Positions 1-8,858 of a stretch of 64,000 nt of DNA are shown here, one piece after another. The notes beneath the pieces are model-generated. The model saw nothing but the letters and a program-made list of their open reading frames with translations. It did no database searches and had not been told where the DNA came from. A program made the position numbers and the translations under genes. Position 1 is the stretch's first letter. The number at the start of each line of letters is the position of its first letter. The stretch covers positions 189,296-253,295 of the forward strand of contig DIYO01000009.1 of NCBI GenBank assembly GCA_002427755.1. Direction: 5' to 3'. The stretch is from Roseivirga sp. UBA6052 (GTDB taxonomy: Bacteria; Bacteroidota; Bacteroidia; Cytophagales; Cyclobacteriaceae).

Positions 1-2
1 AA

Positions 3-1277
3 GCCCTTGAGCGAGGTGAGAGTTATGAAATGCTCAGGTACCTAACCAAAGAAATTGGCGGTAGACTCAGTGGTTCTCCTCAAGCTGCGGCAGCTGTGGA
101 GTGGAGCAGGCAGCAAATGATGGCATATGGCTTTGATACGGTCTATCTACAACCGGTAATGGTTCCACATTGGGTAAGAGGAGATCGAGAAGTTGGGAGA
201 ATTTTAAACTCTAAAAAGCTAGGTTCAAAAGAAGTTAAAGTCGTTTCTCTAGGTAACGCAGTGGGAACAGGACCTAAAGGTACTATTGGCCAGGTAATAG
301 AAGTTAAAGACTTTCAGGAATTAGCCGCTCTGGGAAGAGAAAACGTTGAAGGTAAAATTGTTTTCTTTAATCGTGCCATGGACCCTAAGCTCATGGATAC
401 TTTTAGCGCCTATGGCGGGGCATCAGGTCAACGAGGCGCAGGACCAAGTGAGGCAGCAAAGTATGGTGCTATTGGAGCCATTGTTAGATCACTGAGTTCA
501 TTTAAAGATGATATTCCACATACGGGCAGTACACGTTACGCCTTAAATGTTCCTAAGATTCCTGCCGTAGCCATAAGCACCAACAATGCAGATATGTTAA
601 GCGCCTTATTGGCAGATGATAAGGATTTGCAATTCTATTTCGAGACTTCAGCCAAAATGCTTCCCGATGTATTAAGCTATAATGTGGTTGGAGAAATTAG
701 AGGTTCTGAATTTCCAGAAGAAATAATCGCTGTTGGAGGTCATTTAGACTCTTGGGATCTATCTGAAGGCGCTCATGATGATGGTGCGGGATGCGTTCAG
801 TCTATTGAGGTTTTAAGGTTAATGAAAGCCTTAGACTACAAACCGAAGAGAACCATTAGGGCAGTAATGTTCATGAACGAAGAAAATGGCTTAATGGGAG
901 GGAGAAAATATGCTGAATTAGCCGCCCAGAACAACGAAAACCATATTGCAGCGATGGAGTCTGATAGAGGAGGTTTTCTCCCTATTGGCTTTGGTATTTC
1001 GGGCACTAAATCAGAGCAAGAAAAAATGCTCTCATGGGCACCCTTATTCCAACCTTATGGCATTTACCAGTTCAAAAGAGGTGGTGGAGGTGCTGACATC
1101 AGCCCTTTAAGAACACAAGATGTGCCTACTATTGGTTATATTCCTGATAGCCAAAGGTACTTTATGTATCATCATACGGCTATTGACAATTTTGAAGCGG
1201 TTAATCAGAGAGAATTAGAATTAGGAGCTGCTGCAATGGCTTCTCTCATCTATTTGATTGATCAATACGGATTATAG
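3..1277 (+). CDS. M28-family zinc aminopeptidase/carboxypeptidase Q-like (5' partial)
   Basis: Secreted-type M28 metallopeptidase, cut by the left edge of the window. The reading frame is open to base 3 and the residues before the first visible Met (at 30) continue the family sequence (ALERGESYEM), so that Met is internal. Numbering from that Met, a PA-like insert lies at about 85-210. The two-zinc site is visible as GGHLD (His238), HDDG (Asp250/251), NEEN (Glu284/285, catalytic base and ligand), ESDRGG (Asp312) and a C-terminal YHHTAID motif. All expected metal ligands are present, so the enzyme looks active. It probably trims peptides in the periplasm. The M14 peptidase gene starts 2 bases after the stop, so the two are likely co-transcribed and cooperate in peptide breakdown. 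The true start and signal peptide lie outside the window. Confidence 0.93.
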   Translation, partial: ALERGESYEMLRYLTKEIGGRLSGSPQAAAAVEWSRQQMMAYGFDTVYLQPVMVPHWVRGDREVGRILNSKKLGSKEVKVVSLGNAVGTGPKGTIGQVIEVKDFQELAALGRENVEGKIVFFNRAMDPKLMDTFSAYGGASGQRGAGPSEAAKYGAIGAIVRSLSSFKDDIPHTGSTRYALNVPKIPAVAISTNNADMLSALLADDKDLQFYFETSAKMLPDVLSYNVVGEIRGSEFPEEIIAVGGHLDSWDLSEGAHDDGAGCVQSIEVLRLMKALDYKPKRTIRAVMFMNEENGLMGGRKYAELAAQNNENHIAAMESDRGGFLPIGFGISGTKSEQEKMLSWAPLFQPYGIYQFKRGGGGADISPLRTQDVPTIGYIPDSQRYFMYHHTAIDNFEAVNQRELELGAAAMASLIYLIDQYGL

Positions 1278-1279
1278 AC

Positions 1280-2515
1280 ATGAGAAATTTTTTAATACTG
1301 ACACTAGCAGCATTTTTTGTTCTTAGCTGCGAAAAGCCACATGAGCTAACAGAGTTTGAATATACCAGCAAGGTTGATACAAATGATCATCCTATTAATC
1401 CTCAGGTAAAAAAGACATACAAGATTGTTGAAGATGGTGTTCAAGCAGACAATCTCTTTGATGCGGCCCGGATGAATGACTTTAAGAGAATTGCTAAAGA
1501 TCATTATGAGGTACTGATTAACCCTGAGAATAGTCCAATCAATATGAGCCCATGGTTTGCTTTTAGAATGTCTGCTGAAGAGGAAAAAGCGGTTAAAGTG
1601 ACATTAAACTATGGCGAGGGTAAGCATCGCTATTGGCCTAAACTTAGCTCCGATAGAAAAAACTGGGTCTTTATGGACTCTACCTATTTCGAAGTAGGAG
1701 AAGACTCGCTCACCTTTACCATGAATATCGATTTGTCTACAGAAGCCCTTTACATTTCCGCTCAAGAGATCATTGATTCTAATGACATGAAGGCGTGGAC
1801 TGAATCACTTAATTCTGAGTATTTAACCAATTCGGTAATTGGCAAATCTAGACTTGGTAGAGATTTGCTTCACATGGACATTACTAAAGGTGAAAAAGCT
1901 GATAAAGACTTCTTTGTAGTATTAAGCAGACAACACCCTCCAGAGGTAACAGGCAATCTGGCCATGATGGCCTTTATAGTAGAAATTCTTAGTGGTTCAG
2001 ATTTGGCTGAAGCATTTTTAGATGAATATCGTGTGCTGGTCTATCCAATGATGAACCCTGATGGTGTGGATTTAGGCCATTGGAGACATAATGAAGGAGG
2101 CATTGATCTGAACAGAGATTGGGCCTATTATCGCCAACCAGAGGTGAGGCAAGTATGTGAAGACATCATAACCAAAGTAAATGAAACTGGAGAAGAGGTA
2201 ATGCTAGGTATGGATTTCCATTCTACTTGGGAAGACATTTATTACATCTATGACGATACGGTGAAATCAAGTATTCAAGGCTTCTCTAGAGAATGGATTG
2301 AAAACATCTTTGCCCGCTTACCGGAAGACCAAGGCATCATAGACCCGTTCCCTGTGAATTCTCCGGTCTCTAAAAACTGGTTTTTCTCCGAATTCAATGC
2401 TGAAGGCATTACTTATGAGATTGGTGATGCCACACCTCGTGAACTCATTTTGACAAAAGGAGAGGTTGGAGCACAAGAAATGATGAAGCTGCTCTTAGGC
2501 AAGTATAAGCAGTAG
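1280..2515 (+). CDS. M14-family zinc carboxypeptidase, lipoprotein
   Basis: A 411-residue lipoprotein: the N-terminus is a hydrophobic stretch ending in a lipobox with Cys17 (FVLSC). Residues about 50-160 look like the beta-sandwich that precedes the catalytic domain in cytosolic-carboxypeptidase-like M14 proteins. The catalytic domain shows the zinc motif HPPE (His219, Glu222), the substrate-binding NPDG and NRDW region (about 259-281), the third zinc ligand in MDFHST (His314) and a C-terminal TYEIGD segment carrying the likely catalytic Glu. It begins 2 bases after the M28 gene, which suggests an operon of two envelope peptidases. The substrate cannot be read from the sequence. Confidence 0.9.
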   Translation: MRNFLILTLAAFFVLSCEKPHELTEFEYTSKVDTNDHPINPQVKKTYKIVEDGVQADNLFDAARMNDFKRIAKDHYEVLINPENSPINMSPWFAFRMSAEEEKAVKVTLNYGEGKHRYWPKLSSDRKNWVFMDSTYFEVGEDSLTFTMNIDLSTEALYISAQEIIDSNDMKAWTESLNSEYLTNSVIGKSRLGRDLLHMDITKGEKADKDFFVVLSRQHPPEVTGNLAMMAFIVEILSGSDLAEAFLDEYRVLVYPMMNPDGVDLGHWRHNEGGIDLNRDWAYYRQPEVRQVCEDIITKVNETGEEVMLGMDFHSTWEDIYYIYDDTVKSSIQGFSREWIENIFARLPEDQGIIDPFPVNSPVSKNWFFSEFNAEGITYEIGDATPRELILTKGEVGAQEMMKLLLGKYKQ

Positions 2516-2625
2516 AAACACTACCTTGTATAAAAAGGTACTAAATTATACAACATATCTGACTTTGAGACGTTTGTGAGAAATAAGGGTCAGCAAAGCC
2601 CATAGGTCACCACAAAACTCAAACC

Positions 2626-3630
2626 ATGAAAAACCTCAAAGAATTCTTTTGGTTCTGCTCAGGAGCCAATATCTCTCTTTTAAAACGTTGCCCCACTGAT
2701 GCTTCGAAATATACAGGCATAGGTGCTGCAGTATTCTTTACGGGTCTGTTAGCTGCACTCTCAGGTGGCTATGCTTTTTACACCGTATTCGAAAACCCAT
2801 ATTGGGCTGCCGCATTCGGTCTTTTATGGGGTACCATTATCTTTAACCTAGACCGCTTCATTGTCTCAACCATGAGAAAAAAGAAGAATGGGTTTGGGTA
2901 TGAACTATTAATGGCATCACCTCGAATTCTGCTAGCGGTAATGCTCGCCATTGTTATCTCTAAACCCCTTGAATTAAGAATCTTCTCCAAAGAGATCGAT
3001 AGAAAGCTAGTGATATTGGAAGAAGAAATTTACCAAAAAGAGATCGCTCAAATAGAAGAAAGGTACACCAAACAATCTGTCTTGCTCCAAAGTCAAATCG
3101 ACCAACTCAAGACTGAAATTTCAGATAAAGCAGAAAAACGAAATCAATTGGCAGAATTGGCTCGACAAGAAGCTGATGGTACCGGTGGTTCTATGCAACG
3201 CAATGCTGGACCTATCTATCAATTAAAGAAAGCCGATGCCGATGTGGCTCAACAAGAATTGGATGCCACCCAAGCTGCTAATGTTCCACTGATTGCTCAA
3301 AAGGAAATGGTATTGGATTCACTAGTTAATGCCAAGACCAATGAGCTCACAACCATAAAACGAAATCCTTGGGATGGCATGGCTGCTCAGCTAGAAGCGC
3401 TAAGAGTTTTAGGTCACGAGAATGAGGGTATCTATTGGGCTAATCTATTCATTATTGCACTCTTTATTATGCTAGAATGTACTCCAATTATGGTCAAACT
3501 GATGGCTAGCAGAGGACCTTACGATGAATTATTAGAAATTAGAGAGCACTTCTTTAAGAACCACAACCTTGAGAAAATCTCCCAGATGGATCATGAGACC
3601 TATGAGAAATTAAAGTATCTGAGCAACTAA
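2626..3630 (+). CDS. DUF4407 family membrane protein
   Basis: A 334-residue integral membrane protein of the DUF4407 family, whose function is unknown. The opening (FFWFCSGAN, then KYTGIGAAVFFTG) and the NLDRFIV segment are characteristic of the family. Hydrophobic segments lie at about 30-50, 56-76, 96-112 and 270-290. Between the third and fourth is a long charged, Gln/Glu/Lys-rich stretch (about 120-245) that should form a coiled coil outside the membrane. It is separated from the M14 gene by 110 bases and is followed at once by a strong terminator, so it is probably a single-gene unit. Confidence 0.85.
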   Translation: MKNLKEFFWFCSGANISLLKRCPTDASKYTGIGAAVFFTGLLAALSGGYAFYTVFENPYWAAAFGLLWGTIIFNLDRFIVSTMRKKKNGFGYELLMASPRILLAVMLAIVISKPLELRIFSKEIDRKLVILEEEIYQKEIAQIEERYTKQSVLLQSQIDQLKTEISDKAEKRNQLAELARQEADGTGGSMQRNAGPIYQLKKADADVAQQELDATQAANVPLIAQKEMVLDSLVNAKTNELTTIKRNPWDGMAAQLEALRVLGHENEGIYWANLFIIALFIMLECTPIMVKLMASRGPYDELLEIREHFFKNHNLEKISQMDHETYEKLKYLSN

Positions 3631-3668
3631 AAAAAGCCCCAATCACAAATGTGATTGGGGCTTTTTTT
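3631..3668. terminator. Bidirectional rho-independent terminator
   Basis: A perfect stem (AGCCCCAATCACA paired with TGTGATTGGGGCT, loop of about 2) is flanked by an A-run on the left and a T-run on the right. It therefore has a U-tract on either strand. It sits between the convergent DUF4407 gene and the small acidic secreted protein gene and can end both transcripts. Confidence 0.93.
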
Positions 3669-3686
3669 ATTCGTTCATCATACTAT

Positions 3687-3702
3687 CCCGATAGCTAGCG
3701 GG
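3687..3702. repeat. Imperfect 16-bp palindrome of the CCCGATAGC type
   Basis: CCCGATAGCTAGCGGG is a palindrome with one mismatched pair. Similar short CCCGATAGCTATCGGG palindromes occur between genes in many Bacteroidota, so this may be a degenerate dispersed repeat. Only one copy was noticed in the window. Confidence 0.35.
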
Positions 3703-3713
3703 ACAAGATGCTC

Positions 3714-4214
3714 TTAAATTTTCTTCATATAGACTTCTTTCTTCTTCTCTAGTCTACCTCTTCTGCTCTTTTCATAAGCCTGAAGTTTTCCGTCTTCCAT
3801 CATCCAGACATCAGCATCGTCAATATCAATTCTAGAGCTTTTGTTTCTTCTCCATCTATTGTCGTCATCATCTTCAATAATCAGCTCGCCATCGTTATTG
3901 ATAAACCATTCGCTGTATTCAACTTCTCTCTCACCCATTACTTCTACAATGATTTTAACCTCACCATTATCTCTAAAATCCATAGTGATATCAATACTTT
4001 CAACAACGTCTAGTGCGAAGTTTGAGATGCTTCTAGCAAAACTGGCGACCCACCTGTTTTCTTCTTCAATCTCTTCTTCTATTTCGTCTCTTACCTCATC
4101 TAAATCAATGACTAATTCCCATTCTCCGATGAGATCTCTCTCTTTTACCTTTGATTGCGCTTGAACCGCTGCTGCAGTTCCAAAAATCATTAGCGCGATG
4201 ATTAACTTCTTCAT
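3714..4214 (-). CDS. Small acidic secreted protein, function unknown
   Basis: A 166-residue exported protein with a clear Sec signal peptide (MKKLIIALMIFGTAAAVQAQ). The mature part begins with LIGEWEL, as in small lipocalin-like DUF families, and alternates acidic and beta-type segments (DLDEVRDEIEEEIEEE, then DITMDFRDNGEVKI and DGELIIEDDDDNRW). The fold resembles a small beta-barrel of the kind that follows a GxW start, but no enzyme motif is visible. It is transcribed towards the DUF4407 gene, with the shared terminator between them. I cannot assign a function. Confidence 0.8.
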   Translation of the reverse strand: MKKLIIALMIFGTAAAVQAQSKVKERDLIGEWELVIDLDEVRDEIEEEIEEENRWVASFARSISNFALDVVESIDITMDFRDNGEVKIIVEVMGEREVEYSEWFINNDGELIIEDDDDNRWRRNKSSRIDIDDADVWMMEDGKLQAYEKSRRGRLEKKKEVYMKKI

Positions 4215-4377
4215 AGTGACCTTTGATTTGTTTTATGGTTTGTATTCTCTAGACTCTTCAAATCGAAAAAAGTTACATCATCCAGTTGAACGGTCGATAA
4301 TGTATATCATCGCTAATTGACCAACCTAAAATTCAGTAAACTTCTCACAATCAAGTCTCTAAAACCGCTCTGATAAT

Positions 4378-7300
4378 TTAATTTTTCAATTGATCCATCA
4401 CTTCTTTTATGGCTCTAGCTAGTTGTGGATCATTGCCATCAATCCTGTCTTTAAATGTTGTCTTAACCTCAATATCAGGCGCCACACCGGTTTTCTCAAG
4501 ATTGTCACCATCGAGTGTATAAGTTCCCCAAGACGGCAAGCGATAGAAGGAACCATCTACCAACCCGGCACCACTGGTGAAAATGATCCATCGGTAAGTT
4601 TCTGTTCCAATGATCTTACCTAATCCTAAGGCTTTAAAACCGGCAGAAGTCATTTCGGCATCGCTTAAACTCTGTTCATTAATCAAAAGAACTGTGGGTT
4701 TTGCACCTGCCCCAAAATTTCCTTGGGTTGTAAACTTACCTTCTCGGTACTTCCATTGGAGATACGGTTTTTGAGATAAGAACTTTAATACCTCATCATG
4801 AACATTACCTCCTGTATTGTATCGTAAATCCAGAATTAAACCGTCTCGGTTATAGCCTTCGGATGTCATTTCTACCAAGAAATTTTGTAGTTCACCACCT
4901 CCCATGTTCTTCATGTGAACATAAGCCACTCTCTTGTTGGTCTCTTTGTCAACAATCGACTGATTTAGATCTACCCACTCATCATAAAGATTTGTACTCG
5001 TTCTACCCGAACTTTGAGGGTGAATCTTGAATGTCTTTATCTCTTTACCACTTTTGAATTGGAGCTCCATTTCTTCGTCTATGGAGGTATTCGTTAAATA
5101 GAACTCTCTATTCATTTTCTTATCTACTTCCACACCGTTTATGGCGATTAATTCATCTCCAGGTACCAAGGCTTTGCCCGAATAATCAAAAGGCCCATCT
5201 GTAATTATGTGCTCTACTTCATAAGGATTGTCTTTGTAAAATCTCAAACCAAGACTAGAAGTACTCACTCTGTACTCAATTCTTTCTTCCGGTCCACCTG
5301 AGCGGAAACCCATGTGCGATGAATTAAGCTCGCCTAATAAATCATTGAGTAAAACACGCAACTCAGCTCTTGATTTAACATGAGGCAAGTAAACCGCATA
5401 TTGATTTCTTAAAGCTACCCAATCCATACTATGAAAGGTCTCATTGTAGAAATTCTCCTCTACCCCTGCCCACATTTCTAAGAACATTTGATCAAATTCC
5501 TTGCGCAGTGATTTTCTGAATTTCAAATCTGTATCAATAGCCTTGAGCTTTTTGCTTGCCAGGTTCAGTTTATTGATGCTTCCTCTAGAATTAAGGTAAA
5601 CATCACCACCAACCTGAATTAAGCCACCTGAATTTCTGGTCCCATCTACTTTTACAGTCTTAGGTCTTTCGAATGGAGAAATTGTTGTGATCCAAAGCGC
5701 TCTTTGGCTCTCATCGTGATTTGAGTAGTAAAGAATATGGGTGTCCTTCCCTTTCTTAATCACAAATGGTGCGCTCTGTGTTCCAAAGCTCGCGCCTACC
5801 CTTTCCATCATTTCAATTGGGTCCAAATCATCATCTATAGTCACTGACATAGACTCTTCTTTATCCTCTTTCTCTTTCTCGTCTTTTGATTCGAAGACCT
5901 TCTCCAATTCATCAGACTTGAACTGATCTTCTTGTTTTTGTAATGGAATTCGGTAGATATCAGCATCCCTTAAACCGAAAGGATAGCTAGGTGTTGTTCT
6001 GTTGGTTTCGAAATAGATATACTTACCCTCAGGACCCCAAAATGGGCTAGTCTCAGCAACACCCGTTTGGGTTAAGTTTCTCAAACTTTTGGACTCTAGA
6101 CTATAGATGTAAATGTCTCGCTCAAAATCGTTAATAGCAGTAAACGCTAAATGCTTTCCGTCAGGAGAAAAACGAGGTAAAGGATTATAAAGCCCCCACA
6201 ACTCTTCATTGGCCACAGTTTCTGAGGCAAAGGTTTCTAAATCCATTAAACGAACCTCATTTCTACCACTTAAATACACCGCAGTGGTCATATCAGGATT
6301 CAATTCGAGATTACGACACGACATCACCTCTTCTGTAAGTTGCTCTAAGCCGGAATTAGTCTTTGCATTGGTTTTATAAAGGTTTGTGTAGCCATTTAGC
6401 GTTTGAGTGAAAAGTAAGGTTTCGTTATCCTTGAGCCACTTTACTTCTACTACACGTTCCGAAGTATTAGTGCTCAATTGCTTGATGAATTTTCCGGAGA
6501 TATCTGATACGAAAAGTACGCCTCTTGATACAAAAGCCATCTTCTTTTTATCAGGAGAAATATCGTAGTTAGATACATTGCCTTTTGTATTGTACTCTTT
6601 ATTTGCTGCTAAGGAGGAATGATTTAAAACGGTGATTGGCACCTTAGAAGATTTCTTACTTGAAGGGTTGTAAGTATAGATTTGATAGTCTTTCTCAAAA
6701 GCGATTAAACTACCATCAGCACTTACTTGAGGATCTTTAATACTAGTTTCGAAACTAGTCAGCTTTAAAGGGGTATCTCCTAAAGCATAAAGATTATACT
6801 GGCCATTATCTCTATCAGACACAAAATAGATATTTCCATTCTTGTCAATCGTGGTCCACATGTCCTTTCCATCGTATGAAGTGAGCTCTTGATATTCACC
6901 CTTCTTAGGATCGAAAGTCTTTATGTTAGGATTGAAGGCGCCCTTGTATCTCTTACGTGTTACTTGATTACTACTTTCCCAGCTTTCATTAAAAAACACT
7001 CTACCATCTGGATGAATGGCCAAATTATGGGGCCAGTTAAAGTGGTGGTTCACCAAACGCTTTGGTGTTCCTCCATTAATATCTACATGAAAAGCGGTTA
7101 GGCGATTCTCTCTGCTTGAGCGAAAATAGATGGTCTTACTATTCCAAGACCAAGCCTCAGTTCTATCTGCTGACGAGTGATAGGTCAATCGCTTGATTTC
7201 TCCTCCATCAATAGGCATGAGATAAATATCTGCATTACCCATAGTCTCTGCCGTGAAAGCGACCCATTTGCCATCAGGGCTTACACGAGGGAAAGACTCA

Positions 7301-7488
7301 TTTCCATCCATGGCAGTAAGTCTCTTGGCTTCACCTCCACCACTATTTACAATCCACAAGTCGGAATCATAAGTAAAAACGATTTTGCTACCATCAGGGG
7401 TTAGACTTGGTGAAGAGGCAAAAAATGCTTCTTGTCCATAAAGACCGACCGATAAGAAGCATAGTAAGATTAATAAAGTTCTTTTCAT
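4378..7488 (-). CDS. Tricorn-like S41 serine protease with N-terminal beta-propeller
   Basis: A 1036-residue exported protease related to tricorn. I chose the ATG at 7488 because it gives a clean signal peptide (MKRTLLILLCFLSVGLYGQ); a reading from 7563 would put 25 hydrophobic residues ahead of it. Residues about 20-540 hold TolB/WD40-like propeller repeats (LTPDGSKIVFTYDSDLWIV, SPDGKWVAFTA and similar). An acidic linker follows, then a core with a PDZ-like segment (VPGDELIAINGVEV). The S41 active site is visible: Ser724-His725 in SSHMG and nucleophile Ser942 in SLSDAEM, spaced as in archaeal tricorn. It probably degrades peptides in the periplasm. It appears to be its own transcription unit; a near-match to a -7 box (CATATTTG, minus strand) lies at 7599-7606. 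Confidence 0.9.
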   Translation of the reverse strand: MKRTLLILLCFLSVGLYGQEAFFASSPSLTPDGSKIVFTYDSDLWIVNSGGGEAKRLTAMDGNESFPRVSPDGKWVAFTAETMGNADIYLMPIDGGEIKRLTYHSSADRTEAWSWNSKTIYFRSSRENRLTAFHVDINGGTPKRLVNHHFNWPHNLAIHPDGRVFFNESWESSNQVTRKRYKGAFNPNIKTFDPKKGEYQELTSYDGKDMWTTIDKNGNIYFVSDRDNGQYNLYALGDTPLKLTSFETSIKDPQVSADGSLIAFEKDYQIYTYNPSSKKSSKVPITVLNHSSLAANKEYNTKGNVSNYDISPDKKKMAFVSRGVLFVSDISGKFIKQLSTNTSERVVEVKWLKDNETLLFTQTLNGYTNLYKTNAKTNSGLEQLTEEVMSCRNLELNPDMTTAVYLSGRNEVRLMDLETFASETVANEELWGLYNPLPRFSPDGKHLAFTAINDFERDIYIYSLESKSLRNLTQTGVAETSPFWGPEGKYIYFETNRTTPSYPFGLRDADIYRIPLQKQEDQFKSDELEKVFESKDEKEKEDKEESMSVTIDDDLDPIEMMERVGASFGTQSAPFVIKKGKDTHILYYSNHDESQRALWITTISPFERPKTVKVDGTRNSGGLIQVGGDVYLNSRGSINKLNLASKKLKAIDTDLKFRKSLRKEFDQMFLEMWAGVEENFYNETFHSMDWVALRNQYAVYLPHVKSRAELRVLLNDLLGELNSSHMGFRSGGPEERIEYRVSTSSLGLRFYKDNPYEVEHIITDGPFDYSGKALVPGDELIAINGVEVDKKMNREFYLTNTSIDEEMELQFKSGKEIKTFKIHPQSSGRTSTNLYDEWVDLNQSIVDKETNKRVAYVHMKNMGGGELQNFLVEMTSEGYNRDGLILDLRYNTGGNVHDEVLKFLSQKPYLQWKYREGKFTTQGNFGAGAKPTVLLINEQSLSDAEMTSAGFKALGLGKIIGTETYRWIIFTSGAGLVDGSFYRLPSWGTYTLDGDNLEKTGVAPDIEVKTTFKDRIDGNDPQLARAIKEVMDQLKN

Positions 7489-7620
7489 GAGTTCATATTT
7501 GAGCCAGAAGTTACCTAGGAAAAAATTCAAAAAAAATAGAGAATAATACCAAAATGAATACACTCCTGATGAGGTGTAACTGGAAACTAAAAACGGAGCA
7601 AATATGCGCTCTTGATTACC

Positions 7621-8058
7621 CTATAAGAGATAACCTGGCTGATCTACTAATAATTTCTTACTTCTTACGAACACGCCTTGCCCATCGGCCACGAGTTTGC
7701 CTTGTTGATTAAAAATAGCCGACTTAGCCACAACCTCGGCATCAGAGAATGTTATAACCTCACCTTTGGCCGTAAGTATATCCTCTTGAACGGGTCTTCT
7801 GAAATTGATCTGATAAGACTTGGTAAGTAAAAAGAATTGATGCTCTAAGGTAGCTGCGGCAAAGTAAGCGGAGTCATCCAATAGTTTAAAATATATGGCT
7901 CCATGCATGGCATCAGCTGCATGAAAATAATCGCGTTTAATCTTGAGAATGTATTCTGCTCTACCTTCTTGGAGGTTTATTTCAGCACCGGTCAACAGAT
8001 CTTGAATGGGTGCTGAGTGGAACATATTGATTAGCCCAGAGAAGTGCTTATTGCTCAT
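7621..8058 (-). CDS. PaaI/YiiD-type hotdog thioesterase
   Basis: A 145-residue single-domain hotdog-fold protein. The helix-start signature is AADAMHGAIYFKLLDDSAYFAA: the HGA turn and the Asp on the central helix correspond to the catalytic region of PaaI-type acyl-CoA thioesterases. The following strands (SYQINFRRPVQEDILTAKGEVI, then GQGVFVRSKK) fit the family. The likely reaction is hydrolysis of an acyl-CoA, with unknown substrate. Its start overlaps the end of the upstream DUF1569 gene by 11 bases, so the two are translationally coupled in one operon. Confidence 0.85.
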   Translation of the reverse strand: MSNKHFSGLINMFHSAPIQDLLTGAEINLQEGRAEYILKIKRDYFHAADAMHGAIYFKLLDDSAYFAAATLEHQFFLLTKSYQINFRRPVQEDILTAKGEVITFSDAEVVAKSAIFNQQGKLVADGQGVFVRSKKLLVDQPGYLL

Positions 8059-8533
8059 AATCGGGAATTAATCCGAATTGTATAAAATGGTGCTTGATAT
8101 GCTTTCTATGAAACTGAGCCCATTCTTCAGAAGTCATGGGTCCTCCAAACGGATGATTTGCAATAAAGTCAGGTTGCTCTTTCATAAAGGACACAAAATG
8201 TGCCGTCTCATTAAGAAATTTTTCTTTCGCTTCCTGAAGATTTGCTGAACGCAGTGGCTGCAAGTTGTTATTGCCATTCGGTGCTTGTACAGACCTTCTC
8301 ATGGGCGAATCCTTCATCAAATAGGCCTTTAGTCTGGGGAGATCTTCCTCTTTTGAAGCCACCGGTAGTTTAATTCTACCAATAGACAACTTATAGATTA
8401 CGATAAGATGCTCCACCATATGCTGAGGTGTCATTAAACCCCATAGTGGTTTCTGATCTTCTTTTAATGTTTGAATAACATTTGGAACCTTCTCAGAGAG
8501 AAACTTCTCAACGGTAGCTATCTCGTTTTGCAT
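8048..8533 (-). CDS. DUF1569 (DinB-like) protein
   Basis: A 161-residue protein of the DUF1569 family, a branch of the DinB/YfiT four-helix metal-binding superfamily. The conserved pieces are WGLMTPQHMVEHLIVIY near the N-terminus (His of the first helix) and the C-terminal HRKHIKHHFIQFGLI, which together supply the His cluster that usually holds a divalent metal. The region between them (GGPMTSEEWAQF) is typical. These proteins are thought to act in thiol-related or stress chemistry, but no substrate is known. It is the first gene of a two-gene operon with the thioesterase. Confidence 0.82.
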   Translation of the reverse strand: MQNEIATVEKFLSEKVPNVIQTLKEDQKPLWGLMTPQHMVEHLIVIYKLSIGRIKLPVASKEEDLPRLKAYLMKDSPMRRSVQAPNGNNNLQPLRSANLQEAKEKFLNETAHFVSFMKEQPDFIANHPFGGPMTSEEWAQFHRKHIKHHFIQFGLIPDYEQ

Positions 8534-8858
8534 GGTGAAAGATATGAAATCTAGTTACCACCCCCTGCCCCTCCTTAAAATAGAGGGAAGTTTTTCACCA
8601 AGACAAACTAATTTAACGTCATTCCCGCGCAGGCGGGAATCTCAAACAAATACCCCTCCGCCTTTCAGGCACCTCCCCTTTAAAGGGGAGGAGTTGAATA
8701 AATAAAAAATCCGGCACTCAAATGAATACCGGATTCTCATCTTCTTAAGAACGTCATTGCGAGGAGTTCCAATAGCAATCGGGCGACAAAGCAATCTCCC
8801 CATTGATTAGGGGACTGCCTCTCTCAGCAAGCTGAGAATCGTAGTGACGTTTTATAAC
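8534..8858. repeat. 325-bp intergenic stretch packed with dispersed palindromic repeats
   Basis: No gene is seen here. Three palindromic units are visible. The first is ATTCCCGC-gcag-GCGGGAAT at 8621-8640, a perfect 8-bp stem. The second is a perfect 20-bp palindrome at 8672-8691 built on CCTCCCCTTT and its complement. The third is a ~100-bp element at 8751-8850 that begins ACGTCATTGCGAGGAG, ends TGACGT (a 6-bp terminal inverted repeat) and contains the inner stem TCTCAGC-aa-GCTGAGA. Sequences of this style (GTCATTGCGAGGAG, CATTCCCGC...GCGGGAAT) recur between genes in many bacteria as REP/MITE-like repeats. The pruA terminator lies between the second and third units. Confidence 0.7.
8702..8735 (-). 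terminator. Rho-independent terminator of pruA
   Basis: Read on the minus strand, a 7-bp stem (AATCCGG/CCGGATT, 14-nt loop) is followed by a T-rich run. It lies about 125 bases downstream of the pruA stop, beyond the ~100-bp repeat element. Confidence 0.6.

Noticed and set aside
3841..4164. 107-residue Ser-rich plus-strand frame
   Set aside because: Antisense to the acidic secreted protein gene; its serine bias is the complement of the Glu/Asp codons.
7488..7563. Earlier start for the tricorn-like protease at 7563
   Set aside because: It would add 25 residues in front of a well-formed signal peptide that begins at 7488.
8724..8736. 13-base match (GAATACCGGATTC) between the pruA terminator region and the tRNA-Ala 3' part (56100-56112), as a possible att pair
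   Set aside because: A 13-base match is not rare in 64 kb, the left site is part of the pruA terminator, and an island between the two would include pruA and other housekeeping genes. No integrase is present.
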